Shown: in pieces, positions 34,600-46,476 of the stretch
How positions within the stretch are numbered: position 1 is the stretch's first letter
Layout of the letters: every line of letters starts with the position of its first letter
Assembly: GCA_002900995.3 (NCBI GenBank)
Contig: CM035308.1
Span: forward strand, 3,622,089 to 3,686,088
Reading direction: 5' to 3'
DNA length: 64,000 nucleotides
DNA from: Ganoderma boninense
Lineage: Eukaryota > Basidiomycota > Agaricomycetes > Polyporales > Polyporaceae
The notes under the pieces: generated by a model
The model's database searches: none
Told to the model about the DNA's origin: nothing
What the model saw: the letters and a program-made list of their open reading frames with translations, nothing else
Translations under genes and position numbers: made by a program

Positions 34600-35060
34600 C
34601 TGATGCTGACATATCAACTGGCTTCGGTCGTGAGCTCGCCGACATCGTCCTCGAGAACTTGAAGGGCGGAATCGCGTCCGCCACCGTGCGCCGCCGCGAA
34701 ACCCTCTCTGACTGTATGGGACAAGAGCACTCCCCGGCCCCCTCCTCACCCTCAAGTTCAGCGACAACACCAAGCAACAAGACCACTCGCCACTTGGACG
34801 CGTTCGCAGCCGCGAAAGACAAGTTCGGCCATGTCGATGCCGACGATGGGCAAGGCCGACTCGGAGGCTGTGGTCGACGCGGACGTGCACGCGATGTCCG
34901 AGGCGAACTTCTTGGGCACGGCAGACGCGTCGCGCGAGCCTGTCCGCTCCTCCTGCGAGGCCAGCCCGGCGGGAGCGGGGGCAGGCTGCTACAGTGCTCG
35001 CAGGCTCGGGGATGAAGGGGCTCGGGGCCATGGCGTACTACAGCGCGAGCAAGCAAGTGC
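34600..35060 (+). pseudogene. Remnant of a third SDR type (C)
   Basis: The plus strand keeps GFGRELADIVLENLKGGI (cofactor-loop side), LDAFAAAKDKFGHVD and, out of frame, GSGMKGLGAMAYYSASK with an SDR catalytic Tyr-x-x-x-Lys. Frame changes and stops separate these blocks, so no full product can be made. The same remnant, almost unchanged, is at 59600-60065. The gene-free stretch 34145-34599 before it holds the upstream region of F6. Confidence 0.55.
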
Positions 35061-35185
35061 GGTGGCAGTTGGACATCGGCACGCTCGTAGCTCAACGAAG
35101 TCGAGTACACGGCACGAGGCTGGGCCCGTTGATGCCCAGGTCGAGGATGCCGCTGTCGATGGCTCCTCCACAGCTAGCGTCTATG

Positions 35186-35900
35186 CTACGGCACGTCACG
35201 AAGGAGCCCTTGAGGCCTGAGGAGCCGCCGCTCGATGTAGTCTATTGCAATCGCCACAAAGTCAGACTTCTGCTGCACAGGATCGCCCTTGGTCGAAGAA
35301 TCCGAAACTCACCTCGGTGAGCGCGTCTGCAGCCTTCTTCATTGCCACTGCGAAGTCGCCGCACTCTACGGAAAGGGCACTCCGACCTTGATGCTTGACG
35401 GTGTGAATCCCCTTGGGCTTGTTGTCCGTAGATGTGCACCGTGCTTAGTCTTCATCTCGCCCCAAGGACAGGTCAACTTCTGATAGCTCGCCGTGTGTTC
35501 AGAGCAGAAACGTGGAGCATGCGCATCTCAGTGGCTACCTGGATCGCTGAGGCCGTAGTTGATTCCAAGACATTGCCAACAGTGCGCTTGGGCGTAAGCT
35601 CGTAAAGGTGGCCCTTGAACTGGTTGAAGAGCCGGACCGCATTCGCCGTCTTCTCGACGACTACGATGGGGATGAGCGAGGCACGATCTTCTTGTTCATC
35701 ATCTATACATTGAGACCCCACGCGTTTCGGCGGCCTTCCATTCTACAACTGTGTCTACCCCACGCATATAGCGAGAAAGTGGACCGAAAGGGAGGAAGGA
35801 GGGTGGACGTACTTACCCGGCTGGTGTCCTGCAACAAGTTGTCCCACTCCTCCACGAGCTCTTGACGCGAAGCACGTCCACACACACGACCTGTCCATTG
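35186..35900 (-). CDS. Gene X, unidentified multi-exon gene, copy 1
   Basis: On the minus strand, splice-compatible exons read: about 35817..35900 (ELVEEWDNLLQDTSR, then GTAAGT donor); 35539..35742 (ASLIPIVVVEKTANAVRLFN, then KRTVGNVLESTTASAIQ); 35313..35479 (GIHTVKHQGRSALSVECGDF, then AMKKAADALTE and GTGAGT donor); 35186..35272 (QKSDFVAIAIDYIERRLLRP, ending DVP and stop). Exon 3 has one base too few to keep frame, so there is a break or a missed micro-intron. The start is not located. I do not recognise the family. Both duplicate copies preserve the exons and splice sites. Confidence 0.5.
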
Positions 35901-38243
35901 TCGCCCGTCTAGCTTCACCGCATGTGGCGTCCGCTGGCCTTGGAAGATACGCGGCCCGACGTAGTGAGCTCAGCTGACAGAATGTCCGCGTCGGTGTGTT
36001 TTGCTGTGTGGGACGGCGAGTCAGCGCTAGCCCCGAGTCGACTGTGTCGTCCACGTAGAATGAGGTAGACGGTGGGGCACATGCGGCAAGGGAAGGAGCA
36101 AAGATGAAGAGGTTGGTGCTCAGGGAGATGTCGCTGACGAGCGAGGCGAAGCGGGACAACGACACACCCAACACCATGAACAGGCGAACGCGCCGAGTTC
36201 GTATCACGTGACGTTAGTCACGATCACGTGTGGCGGATTGTTGGCGCGTTCGATCGCTGGCACGACGGCCGTCAGTCTCTTCTTCCACAATCACCACCAC
36301 CCACCAGTCCAGACAGGTCTGTATTGATTGTGTCAGTCTTTGTTGTATATCGGCATATGTGAAGGTGTGGAACAGTTGTATAAAGGTGACGCGTCATTTT
36401 GTAGCGTTGGAACACTGGCACGGGCCGTTGAGCCTCCGCCCCTCCTCCGTATCGAGACGGTGCACTAGGTACCCCTTTCGAAATTTTTTTCTACGTATGA
36501 TGACTGCTTTCTCTTCTGGGTAACTAGCAAATTCTCTGTGCTCACCTTGTTCCGGATCTTTCGTTGCAGTCTAACTTCAAGCTCCCTGCGCAACTTGGTC
36601 TCCTCAACAGCTCCCTCACTCCCTCCCCATCCCGATCTCCCGTGCGATGCAGCAGCACTTCTGTGCACGTGTACGAGCACACCCTGAATTTTACATCCTC
36701 TAGTACGACTTCTCCCTCGCCTGTACTGCTGGCCACCCCGCGATTTTCTGACCGACCACGGCGGTACTGCTCACTCTCATATGAGACTCGCATATGGCAT
36801 CGATCTGCGCGAGGCTGAGCGCTAGCGCGCTACTGAGAGGGCCGCCAGCTCACGAGGAAGAAACCTTGTAAGGATGAGATCATCCTTGCATTCCTCGGTC
36901 GGACGCACCTGCTCTGCCAAGCCTGACACAGATACATCACGGGCCAACCAGCAATGGGTATGCAGTTCACCAGCCACCCCGAGCGGTCTAGTATCCCCAT
37001 CGCCAAGGTCTCCACTCTGAAGATCCCCTCGTTCTCGTGAACTCTTCGACACACGCAGTTCGTCGTTCCGCCGCCCTCTCCGCCATCAGCACGGCTCTGC
37101 CAGTTCCATTTCTCCATGTTCTGCCCAAGCTTCGACAGTCTGTGTGGACTCGGAGTCCCCGGAATGAACCACGAACGATCTACCCGCCCGCGCGAGCGGA
37201 CTAGCACGCGCTGCGCCTGCTGTCGGGAAGGAGGCGTCACATCTTCCCGCTGGATCTGGATTCTGGAGGCGGTCGTCCTCCTCCGGGACAAACGATGTGC
37301 TCGCCTCACGGTCGCGGACCTGGACAAATCCGTCTTGTTCACGTCCCCTCCCGCTCTACGAGTGTGCTCTTTTCAAGGCCATGCCGTCCTATGGCTAGCG
37401 CTGGGTGCCCGTCCAAAGCCTTCAGCTCCCGACTCGGAGACATGAGTGCCACTGGGCAGCTCGTTAGCGTTCCGTGCTTTCGCAGGAGCATCGTGCGGCA
37501 CACGGCACCACCGCAGGAGCTACGTATGAAGACGGACTACCAGGCGGACCACACCGAGTTCGACACTGAGCAATGTGTGAGCCAGGCGAGGACGACCCCG
37601 TACGCGTACCAGTACTGGGATGCTCGTCTTGACCTCCACACTTCGCGACGCACGGTGACGGGTATTAGGGAGCGGCACGACGGTGCGCACTGGCTCCGAG
37701 TCGCTCGAAATTCAGCTGACCGCGCTCACGGCCCGAACTACATCGGCGGCGTGCTCGCGCGGTGAAACAAGTTCTGCTTCGGTCTGTTCGAGGCGAGCGC
37801 CATGCTGTCTGGCTACAACAACCCGTGATGGGCTGCGCAAGTTGGGACTTGGGCGGCGCAGGATGCACTTCCGGCGACCGAGATATAACTGTAGCTCCGA
37901 GTCGTTCTCGGAGAGATATGCTCTCAGCTGGTAGTGTTCTGACGGGATCGCCAATCAGCGCCACGAATGCGCACAGCAGGACTCTCGCGATAGCCTGGGT
38001 CAAATGTTGGTGACCACTGCTGCGCGCTGAGCCTTCTCTCTGATCGTTTTCTCGCGCTGTTTTGCTTCCTTCACCGACCATGTCGCTCGTTGTTGCTGGT
38101 CTCGCTCTCTGTTGCGATGCCCTCTCCCTCGCACCGCCTGTACCGCAGGGCGTCCCGTCTTGGTTCCTGCACAAGAGTGAACTCCGGGAGGTGAAAGCTG
38201 ACGGGTAAAGCTGTCTCCACCGCGACATGTACATCAAGGGGTA
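35901..38243. other. Interval between gene X and F7
   Basis: No supported gene over 2.3 kb. About 36840-38100 is a diverged version of 61260-62560. It contains an open plus-strand stretch (TEFDTEQCVSQARTT near 37555) that is partly preserved in copy 2, perhaps a decayed gene. An E-box dyad lies at 36205-36230. Confidence 0.4.
36205..36230. promoter_or_regulatory. Dyad with two CACGTG E-boxes
   Basis: Two CACGTG palindromes (36205-36210, 36225-36230) flank the inverted repeat GTGAC-GTTA-GTCAC (36208-36221). CACGTG is the classic site of bHLH factors. In copy 2 (61178-61200) the inner repeat and right E-box persist, while the left E-box has lost bases. It sits upstream of gene X. Function is inferred. 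Confidence 0.4.
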
Positions 38244-40251
38244 TCAAACCGTCCAAGTCTGCACCGACCTCTCGTATCCGACCCCGGTAAACTGAAAAGA
38301 CGGATGAGGCCATCGAGGACTTCAATGCAACGAATGACAAAGACAAAATCCTCAGCGCATAGTGCATGTACTCACCTTCACCGTGAAGCCCGTCATATTC
38401 ATCACCACCGATCGAATCATATGCCCAAACTGCCACTCCGCGGGATCGTACGGCAGCTTGAAGCGATACGCGACGTACGGGATCCTCGCGCACTCCGGGT
38501 CGACGACACCCGGGAGCACCGCCTCGATGTCGTCGATGACCGCCGTCGACCCCGGTTCCGAGTCTCCTGCATTCGCGTTGGAGTCACCACCCTCGAATTG
38601 GTTCGCCGCAAGGCCCTGCCTCCTCCTGCTCCTGCGGTGCGCAGAAAGCGGATCGACGTCGAAGACGAACACAGACGCGCTCCTCGCATTCGGGCCATCA
38701 AACACGACGAGCGGCATCCGCGAGCCGAACGGGACCAGCTGGGCATGGCGAGACAGCGTGCAGGGTACACGTAGCCGGAGACACGCCTGTGGGCCCCAGT
38801 CCTCCCAAGGGACAAATACACCCTGCGACTCGTCGCTGTCCATCTCTGCTGGCGGGTGCTCTGCGACCGCTGCCCGGATCCGGGCGAGGAGCGTCGTGCG
38901 AGGGATGAGGAAATGCATCTCGTAGTCGCCCTGGGGATCGCCGATCCAGAAGGTGAGAGCGACGACCGAGTGCGACGACAGGTCGACGTGGAAATGCCCT
39001 TCGGGGGGCTGTGGGCGGTCGCCGGTGCATACTGCGTACGAACGGATGCGGCCATCACGGTGCAGGTCCTCGCATTGCAAGGACAGCGTGCATATTCGCT
39101 GAGTGGGAGTGTCGGACGGGGAGAAGCTGTATATGCTGAGACATGGCGCGGCTTGGGACACGTTGGGGATGACGAGGAGGTAGGGGTCTTCCAGTGGGAC
39201 GACGTGGACCAGCTGCGTGCCGACGTATGCTCGCTGGCAGCGGAGGGATCGATGAGATCGGGCCGACATCGGGCGTGAGAGGGGGACGCACCGAAATCCT
39301 CTCACCCGTCCTCCAGCGGTACACTTCGATGAACACGGCGCGAGGCTCACCAGGCGCGCGTGTAACAGACAGCTGCGAAATAACATACTGTCCGTCGATG
39401 TGGAGTTCAATGACGATTGTCATCTGCTGGGTGTTGTGCTGGACCCCAGTCAGCCCACCAAAAACATGCACTTCAGGCCGCGCCGCCGCCGGATGTGGTG
39501 TCGACCAGACAATCTTCGAGCCACTTAGGGAATAGAAATGAATGTAAACCTCGTCTAAACTGCAGGTATGTCAGTTCATCTGCTGAAAATGGCGAAGTTA
39601 GGTACTGACTTCACCCGTACATCCTCAGGCATAACAGTATCAGCTATCTCGGCGATCACGAGCAGATCTTGAGCGTGGTCTATGGCCCACTTGGAAATCA
39701 CTCGACCTGGCCTGCTTGCCGTACGGATTGGAAGGAGGTAGCGGTGAGACTGTATGCCGGCCAGTGCTGAACCGGGGGTGAAGACAGAGAGAGATATGTT
39801 GGACCGACCGCCATGGCTGTAGAGGTCTGTGAGGGACGATTCGGCAGGAGCTCTGATGTTCCACTGGAGATTGCGCACTCCAATAATGTGGTCAGGATGA
39901 GCGGAAAGATCCTCGAGGTCGAAAACACCTCTTTCGAAGTTGGATACGTATCTGCGGAGACGCTGTACTCGTTCCGATGTCGGCAGGATGCTAGAGCCCC
40001 CATCGACCATGCCGTTGAGCGCAAGTTCGATTTTGTATTGCAGATAAAGATCCGAGTCGATGACTTCTGCAAAGTAACGGCAAACCTAAAAAGAGGTTAG
40101 AGTTTTCTTGAGATCGGGTGTGTTTGCGTACTTGGGCACATCTCGCAATATCTCGACCGCGAAGCAGCGAAAATGCGAGAGCGAGGACGTCGGCAGTCAG
40201 GTCATCGATCTTGGGAGGAGTCATCTTCCTGGCTGAGTACGCTGGATCCAT
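38244..40251 (-). CDS. F-box-like protein F7, exon 2/3 phase mismatch
   Basis: Exons on the minus strand: 40132..40251, 39615..40085, 39292..39559, 38376..39233, 38244..38291. It has an F-box (IDDLTADVLALAFSLLRGRD), VIDSDLYLQYKIELALNGMV, VFTPGSALAGIQSHRYLLPI, WAIDHAQDLLVIAE, YRWRTGERIS, VPWEDWGPQACLRLRV, VPFGSRMPLVVFD, VFDVDPLSAHRRSRR, AVLPGVVDPECARIPYVAYR and MNMTGFTVK. Exon 5 ends VQTWTV. Exon 2 can only end in phase 0 at visible GT donors, whereas exon 3 needs phase 2 as in the paralogues. A small indel at the exon 2 end, or an assembly error, is likely. F7' at the window end is near-identical. Confidence 0.8.
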
Positions 40252-41573
40252 ACTTGGCCTCTGTTCTTGATATCACAGTGCAGAGGCTCAGCTATACAAT
40301 TGGTCAAGTCAATAGAGCGGAGAGTGGCAACGACAGTTTAAGAATCACGAATCAAAGTACACTCCAGGCCACGTCAATAGTGGACAGGCGCAGTACGAGC
40401 ACGGCACTCGGATATTGCCGGAGCCCCGGCACTCGCGCCGCTCACGGCCACCGCCTCTCATCAGTCCTCCACCACACACGTCGCCGCCGAGTCTTCGCTG
40501 CACATATTGCACAAGTAATCCAATGCAATAGATTGGAGTAATAACCACCCGTTGAACTTCAACAGGAATGCCGGAGTCGTGCCGTGCAAAGTTCAGGACG
40601 AGGTAAGTTTTCACTACGCACTTGAATCTTACCAAAGTCCCGTTGATGTACGTAGTTGATGGGAAAGTCGCAACCAGTTAGGTGGAGCGTTCTTGTACTG
40701 ATATTTTCCTTAGAAAGATGTACTATCGGCGCTGTAATGCGGTATCAAGGTCTGCAATCCATCATCTCAACGCCACCCTTCGGAACTCTAGTGCCAAGTT
40801 CCTAGCGATGAGTTATGATACGCCCACATCGGAACGAACATCTGACTCGGAAGGCGTGTCTACAACTAACGTAGAGGGCTCTCTCCCTGGACAGCGTGAT
40901 TTTGTGGAAGTCGACAGACAAACCGGAACCGAAACAGACTCGCCATGTATTGCACGGTGAACATCTCGATATGATGCCTATCACTCGATGGACCGCTCAC
41001 CAGACGTAACCTCCGCCAATATCTGTCTAGCAACTTTCAGTAAGTTGGACAGATTCCTACTATTCGCCGCCGATGATGACACTTATGGCTGTGCAGATGA
41101 ACTCCGGCTGGCAGGATCATCAAACCTTCTTTCTTGCAGGCTGCTCCTCACTGTATCCGGCGATATCGCAGGTTTCCAACCTACCACCGGCATAAGGGAT
41201 GACGGTTGGTGATTTATCGTATACACAAGGTTTAATGTCTAGACAGTGGTCGCAAATATGTCGTCTAGTTATATACGGCTCTGAAACAGAGATGAGATGC
41301 TCACACCGTGAAGGTAAGGGCATATTAGCTCGATTCATTCGCGGCTACTTATTGTCGGCTCCGATGTTCGGTGGGTACTTACTATACAGCGCACAATCAT
41401 GGAGTTCATCAATATCCATGTCTATCAGCACTGCCAGCAGAATGTGGGGCTCGCCACAGTTGGCGAAGACGCTCCATGCGTCTGTGCGAGTTCATCATTC
41501 ACACGTCACACCTCGCCATTTAAGCATGTCCTGGGAGGTGTATGCATGGGTGCACACCCCACACCTCTCTCTC
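40252..41573. other. F7-DUF6534 interval, no supported gene
   Basis: 1.3 kb between divergent genes. A plus-strand open stretch at 40682-40960 encodes a Ser/Thr/Glu-rich peptide without recognisable motif. Nothing firm can be assigned. Confidence 0.35.
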
Positions 41574-43642
41574 ATGGATTGCTCAGCTCAAACCCAGCTG
41601 CCTCCTACCCTTATTTCCGGAATCAAGGAGGCCCTTGCCTGTGGCTTGATTGGTGTTGTTGTCTCAGCTGTGTACGTCCACAATTCCCCACACCTCCACT
41701 TTTGTACCTTGGTCTCATCGTCTCTCGAACAGCGTATATGGGATCACCGTCTTGCAGGCCTACATATACTTCCGGGACAAGGGCCAAGACTCCATCCGCT
41801 TAAGATACTTTGTCAGTAAGCTTAAGCTGAGTTGACCGCTCCAACCGGGTAAATGGAGCTGACGCTGGTCTTAAGGTTGGGCTACTATTGTATGCACCTC
41901 TTATTCACAGCGACTGGTTCAAATTCCTCACTGGTATATTCAGCTTCCTCGATACAATTTCGATGGCTCTCACTGTGAGCATCTATTACGAATACTTCGT
42001 CACGGCTTTCGGAAACCAGTCGTTGCTCTTCCGCACCCCTACGTGAGTTCTCTGAAACCCCCTCTCCACTAATTCACTAAAGAATTCATATTGCAGGACT
42101 TTCGCGGTGAGTGGTATCACAAGTCTTCAGCGATAGACGAGCAGGCAAATGCTTACTAACGGCCATGGCTCTAGTTTGAGAACGGAGTTACAGTAAATAT
42201 TCGATGATCGTCGCATATTTGACCTTCAGGACTGATTCACACTCAGGTTATCATCGGAACGCTCACGCAATGGTACATTCCTACTTTCACGTCGCACAGG
42301 AGCGTTTCTTACACCAGAACAGCTTCTTTGCACATCGCCTTTGGGCCTGTGAGTTTGTATATCTGTACTGACAGTCGAATCTGATAATAATGATGACTTC
42401 CATCGGTCTGAATAGTAAGCAAGCACAATGTCATAGTCGTTAGCACCATCGTCAGTGACCACACCTTCGTACCCCAGATGATACATACTGACAGTATAAT
42501 TTGATCATAGGTCGTTCTTGCTCTATGCTCTTGCGGTGAGTGGGTGAGCTATATAAAGAGCAATACTCTGACGATCTGCTGGGCGTTGCGCTTCCAGGTC
42601 CAGGAATTGGTATGTCAAAACACGAGCCTAGTTTTGATAGCATATCATTGCTTATGTTCCAACCTTGCGTCAGCTATATCCGTGAATCTGTACGTGCATC
42701 ACATAACATCGTCATTGGTGTGGCGCTCATTCTATGCTATGAACTAGCCACACGCACAGCGACATCTACTACCTCGGCTCTCTTGAAACCAGGATTCTTG
42801 CAGGCTTTGCAAATGGTCTGAGCGTGGTCTGCGACATCGTCATCGCTGCCGCTCTCACCTACTACCTTCACTACAAGAGGACCGGATTTAAGAGGTGCAG
42901 CTCGGATTGACCAACATGACCCAACTCCATGCTGACTCGGACATCCCCTGTACAGGACCGATTCGATGATCGACAGGCTGATTATCTACGCCATAAACCG
43001 AGGAGCACTTACTGCGTGAGTGCTGAGCCTTGCAAAACGTGTCGAACTTCCTGCATTGTAGTCATTACGCTCACTGGTAATCTCGGTTTGTTGACCAGGA
43101 TGTGCCAGGCCGGCCACATGATCACTGTGCGTTCCTCAATACGAACAAGAGCTCGTCCATGCGCTAATTCCAATGACTAGATTGTCGGATTTCCGGGGCA
43201 TTTCATCTTCTTCGTATTCGGCCTCTTGGATGGAAAATGTATGTGCATGTCTCTGGTGCCTATTTGGAGTCTTTTCGCCTCCCTCTGACAAATTCTCGAG
43301 ATTAGTGTACTGCAACACACTCCTCGCAACGTGAGTCATCACACGGAGACAATGGATCCCATGCAACGTAGCTAACCTTTCCTTGCGCACACAGCCTCAA
43401 TGCACAGAAGTCCATGAGCCGAGAGGAGAAAACCGTCATGGAGCTAGGCACACAACTTGAAGTGTTCAAACGACAAAGGATTCGAGGGGACACCTCTCAA
43501 CAATCGGATCATGTCAGTGCATCTCTTGATTGACATCGAATTAGCGTTTAACTGACCTCTCTCTGTGTCATTCCAGGAATCTGACCGTGTGCCGCCGTTT
43601 GTGGTGGATGTCACGCACGAGAAAACGGTGATGTATTGCTGA
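41574..43642 (+). CDS. DUF6534-type multi-pass membrane protein
   Basis: Many short exons separated by introns of about 50-90 nt. The start at 41574 begins MDCSAQTQLPPTLISGIKEA and runs into a first membrane segment (CGLIGVVVSAV). Later exons give YGITVLQAYIYFRDKGQDS, LDTISMALTVSIYYEYFVTA, ENGVTVIIGTLTQ joined to CFFAHRLWA, and a long exon (42789 onward) with RILAGFANGLSVVCDIVIAA and TYYLHYKRTGFKR. Then come TDSMIDRLIIYAINRGALTA, NTLLATLNAQ and a polar tail ending in TVMYC and TGA at 43640-43642. This order (TLQ-YIYF, LDT, FF-HR, TDS-IDRLI-Y--N-G, NSLLATLNAR-like) is what I recall for the fungal DUF6534 family; function unknown. Some middle exon borders are uncertain. Confidence 0.7.
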
Positions 43643-43969
43643 AGGACCTCTACCAAAGGATATGAAGTCCGCATTTGCTGTCAAATATCCTGGTGCATGG
43701 CGAGTGAGACACTTCTGTCCGCAGACCGTGAACAACCGCGATCTATAGTACTAGTAGAAGGACAGTTTGCGGACATGCATCAGGCCCGGTTCGTGACGAT
43801 GTGAATATGAATCGATACTATGTACCTGACACGCACCTGGCCGAGCATGGCTGAGATAGTTTCTCTGTAGTAACAAGGATATCTTGAGCACCATTAACAT
43901 ATTTGCCGCTTGTCGAGTGCTAGGAACCTTCCGCCGAGATCTGCCACGCCGGTCTTCGCTCAGCCAATA

Positions 43970-44705
43970 TCGTCGCCAGGTATTGAGCATAATGATGACT
44001 CTAGCTGGTCCACAGGCTGGTGAGCACGTTCCTCGACTCGTTTCCGCCTGTGCCATCCAAAATTTGTCCCATCTTTCCGCGTCCTCCCTCTGGGCTGATC
44101 GGATCCTGAACCTGTCAGTTGCAGCCCTTTCGAGTACCAGACGCAACTCCTTGTCCCGCGTGCGACGCTCCTCGCCCTGGCCCGCCGTCACGCTGCACAC
44201 TCTCGATCCCAGCCCGAGCCCAGAGTGGAGAGTGAGGCAGCCAGGGATGGCTCCGACTGTGTCTGCAGCCCCCAGGCTCCCTTGCAGCGCGAGATCTCGT
44301 CTTCATCCCATTTGGCTCACGCATGCCCCTCGTCGTGTTGGACTCGCATGGGCATGGGCATGCAGACGCGGACACTAGGAGCATGTGGCCCGTGGGTGTA
44401 CGTGTTTGACCTCAACCCGTTTCTCTCTCGCCGGATCCGGCAGGAGCGCCGTGATCGTGTAGACGCATCCCAGGACGACTCGACTCCGGGACCGAGCCAC
44501 CACTGGACGGGAAGTATCAGTAGCGATGACATAGAGGCCGTACTTCCGGGCGTCGTCGACCCCGAATGCTCGGGCATCCCGTCCTGCGTATGGCGCTTCA
44601 GGGTCGGGTTTCCGAACATGCCCCTCGGGTAGGGGCTCGAGGACGTCCTGCGGCCAGTGGTGATGGCCGCGACGGGATTCACTCAGAATCATCTGTGAAG
44701 GTGAG
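43970..44705 (+). pseudogene. F-box remnant F8 (part of exon 4)
   Basis: Plus-strand remains of exon 4 in several frames: LLVPRATLLALARRHAAHSR, then a WGPQ-like GSQGWLRLCLQPPG after a stop, IPFGSRMPLVVLDSHGHGHA, VYVFDLNPFLSRRIRQERR, IEAVLPGVVDPECSGIP, and a frame change before the ATGFT-like end. A GTGAGT sits at 44700, where the usual exon 4 donor would be. No exon 1-3 is visible. It abuts the gap at 44750, the junction between the duplicated blocks. Confidence 0.65.
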
Positions 44706-44749
44706 TGTTATAAGCGCTGCGGGCCCTGTGGCCTTGATTGAAACTGAGT

Positions 44750-44849
44750 NNNNNNNNNNNNNNNNNNNNNNNNNNNNNNNNNNNNNNNNNNNNNNNNNNN
44801 NNNNNNNNNNNNNNNNNNNNNNNNNNNNNNNNNNNNNNNNNNNNNNNNN
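44750..44849. other. Assembly gap (100 N) at the duplication junction
   Basis: Exactly 100 N. The right edge (from 44850) matches the right edge of the gap at 17622-17721, starting at a (GC)n tract; the left edges differ (F8 remnant here, sequence upstream of F1 there). The end of F2' is lost inside. Confidence 0.99.
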
Positions 44850-46476
44850 GGCTTGCGCGCGCGCGCGCTCGTGCCGGGCTGCAATTGGGTTGATGTCGAA
44901 CACGTATATCGACGCGCTTGTGAAGCTGTCCTTGCGGTGGTACACTGCAACGGGAATCCTAGAGCCGAAGGGAATACTGTAGGGTACGTAGAGGGTTTGG
45001 TCGTCCTCGCGCAGCCGCAGTCGCAGGCATCTCCACGCGCCCCAGTCTTCCCATGGGATGATCGGCTGCTCCGAGCCGTCGATGGCGTCTCCGTCGGCGT
45101 GCCGGGAGGCCGCTGCGGCGTGGATTGCGGCGCGGATGGTGGTGCAGGGGACGAGGAGGTGGCTGGTGAGTTCACCATGCGTCCCCCAGATTTTGTAGGT
45201 GAGGACTACCATGGACAGTGATGGATCGGCGCGGAAGTGTGCTCCGGGCGTGGGTGGACATGTTTTGCTCACGACCATCCTGCACGATGAGGTAAAGGCC
45301 CTCCCAGGTGACAGATTAATGTCATCTGGCAGCTGCAGTGTGTAGAGAGGATGGATGGAAGGAGAGATGCTGTATACATCGAGATACAGTGACCTCTTGG
45401 ACCGAGATTGGGGTGTAACGAGTAGGTAGGAGTCGTCCAACAATGCGACATATACCTGCTGAGGGCCAAGATCTTGTCGCTGCACCGCGTATTAAATAAT
45501 CAACACGGGCGGACGTGTGTTGAAGAGGAAGGGACACGCACCGATATAATTTGCCCGGCAGACCAATGGCGCAGGTTGCCCAAATGACATGCTCCTGCAC
45601 GACCCATACTTTGAAGATATGGATGCCTGCCGTAGGAGGGATACCAACCTGCAAGCGAGGTCGGACTGCTTCTTGGTGAGCCGTCGGCCCCGGAGCGGTC
45701 TTCGAGCCGCTGAACGAATAGAAACCGACAAAAGGCGCGCTACACAGTGCCCACGTCAGTCGCAGCATCTCATGCACAACGTTATAGAGTCTAATGGAAC
45801 ACTCACTCGTTCTCCGTCCCCTCTGGGGACGTCTCGGAGATCACGAGCAGATCTTGAGCATCGTCAATGGCCCACCAACTGAAACGGCGCCCGAGATCCT
45901 CCGGGATACAAAAGGGTATCACCTCGTGATGAGACTGGATGCCGGCCTGCGCAGAACCATGGGTGACGAGAGAGAGGAATGACCCGAACGGCGGATCCAG
46001 AAGCTTAAACAAGATTGACGAACCGTCGACGTCGTCGGGCCTCGTGAGGGATGCACCCTTGGGGTTGTCATGTTTGAGACCGTAACACACATGGCGTAAC
46101 ATGCTTTCGTGGTTGAAAACGCCGCAGCGAAACTTGGAGGAATACAGGCGAAGACGGCGCAGTCGCTCGGACACAGGCAGAGTGCTGGATTCGCCGTCAA
46201 TCATGCCGCTCTGTGCCAGCTCGATCAGGTATTGTAGATAGAGATCGGAGCGGATGAGGTCTGCAAAGTCGCGGCTGACCTTAGCAGTCAGTTCACAATT
46301 GAGCAGTCAGTTCAACCGCGCCACGTAAACACGATTCGGGGCCTCACCCTGATGCACCTGGCGATATCTCGACCATGAAGGAAAGAGAGGATGGGGATAA
46401 GGACGTCTGAGGGTACATGTCCGATCTCGAGATGATGGGAGGAAGAGACGGAATCCGGTGTTGCACCTGTAGGCAT
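44850..46476 (-). pseudogene. F-box-like F2' with exon 3 deletion
   Basis: Copy of F2. Exons on the minus strand: 46348..46476, 45807..46279, 45542..45739, and partial exon 4 44850..45479. Exons 1, 2 and 4 are open (F-box VPSDVLIPILSFLHGRDIAR; IPWEDWGAWRCLRLRL; YVFDINPIAARHERARAQA). Exon 3 is 198 nt instead of 250. It lacks 40 nt that in F2 encode the CNWRTGQ region plus 12 nt further upstream, so the frame is lost before exon 4. Exon 2 is preceded by CTAAG rather than the CAG of F2. Probably non-functional unless differently spliced. Confidence 0.75.

Larger units (their letters stand above)
17722..44705. repeat. Segmental duplication, copy 1
   Basis: This block shares order and orientation with 44850-64000: F2, SDR2, F3, F4, SDR3 (3' part), SDR remnant, F6, SDR remnant, gene X and F7. 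Homologous positions lie about 27.1 kb apart at the left end and about 24.5-25 kb apart at the right. Copy 1 has extra material at about 26.6-30.9 kb, and the stretch 40.3-44.7 kb has no visible counterpart in the window. Introns and intergenic sequence are duplicated too, so the event was at DNA level. Confidence 0.85.

Noticed and set aside
38417..39058. Long second-frame open stretches inside F7 and F7' exon 4
   Set aside because: They are Arg/Ser-rich shadows of the conserved F-box body and do not carry its motifs.
41190..41573. Upstream open frame merged into the DUF6534 gene
   Set aside because: The frame from 41199 is not supported by splice sites. The start at 41574 gives the expected N-terminus before the first membrane segment.
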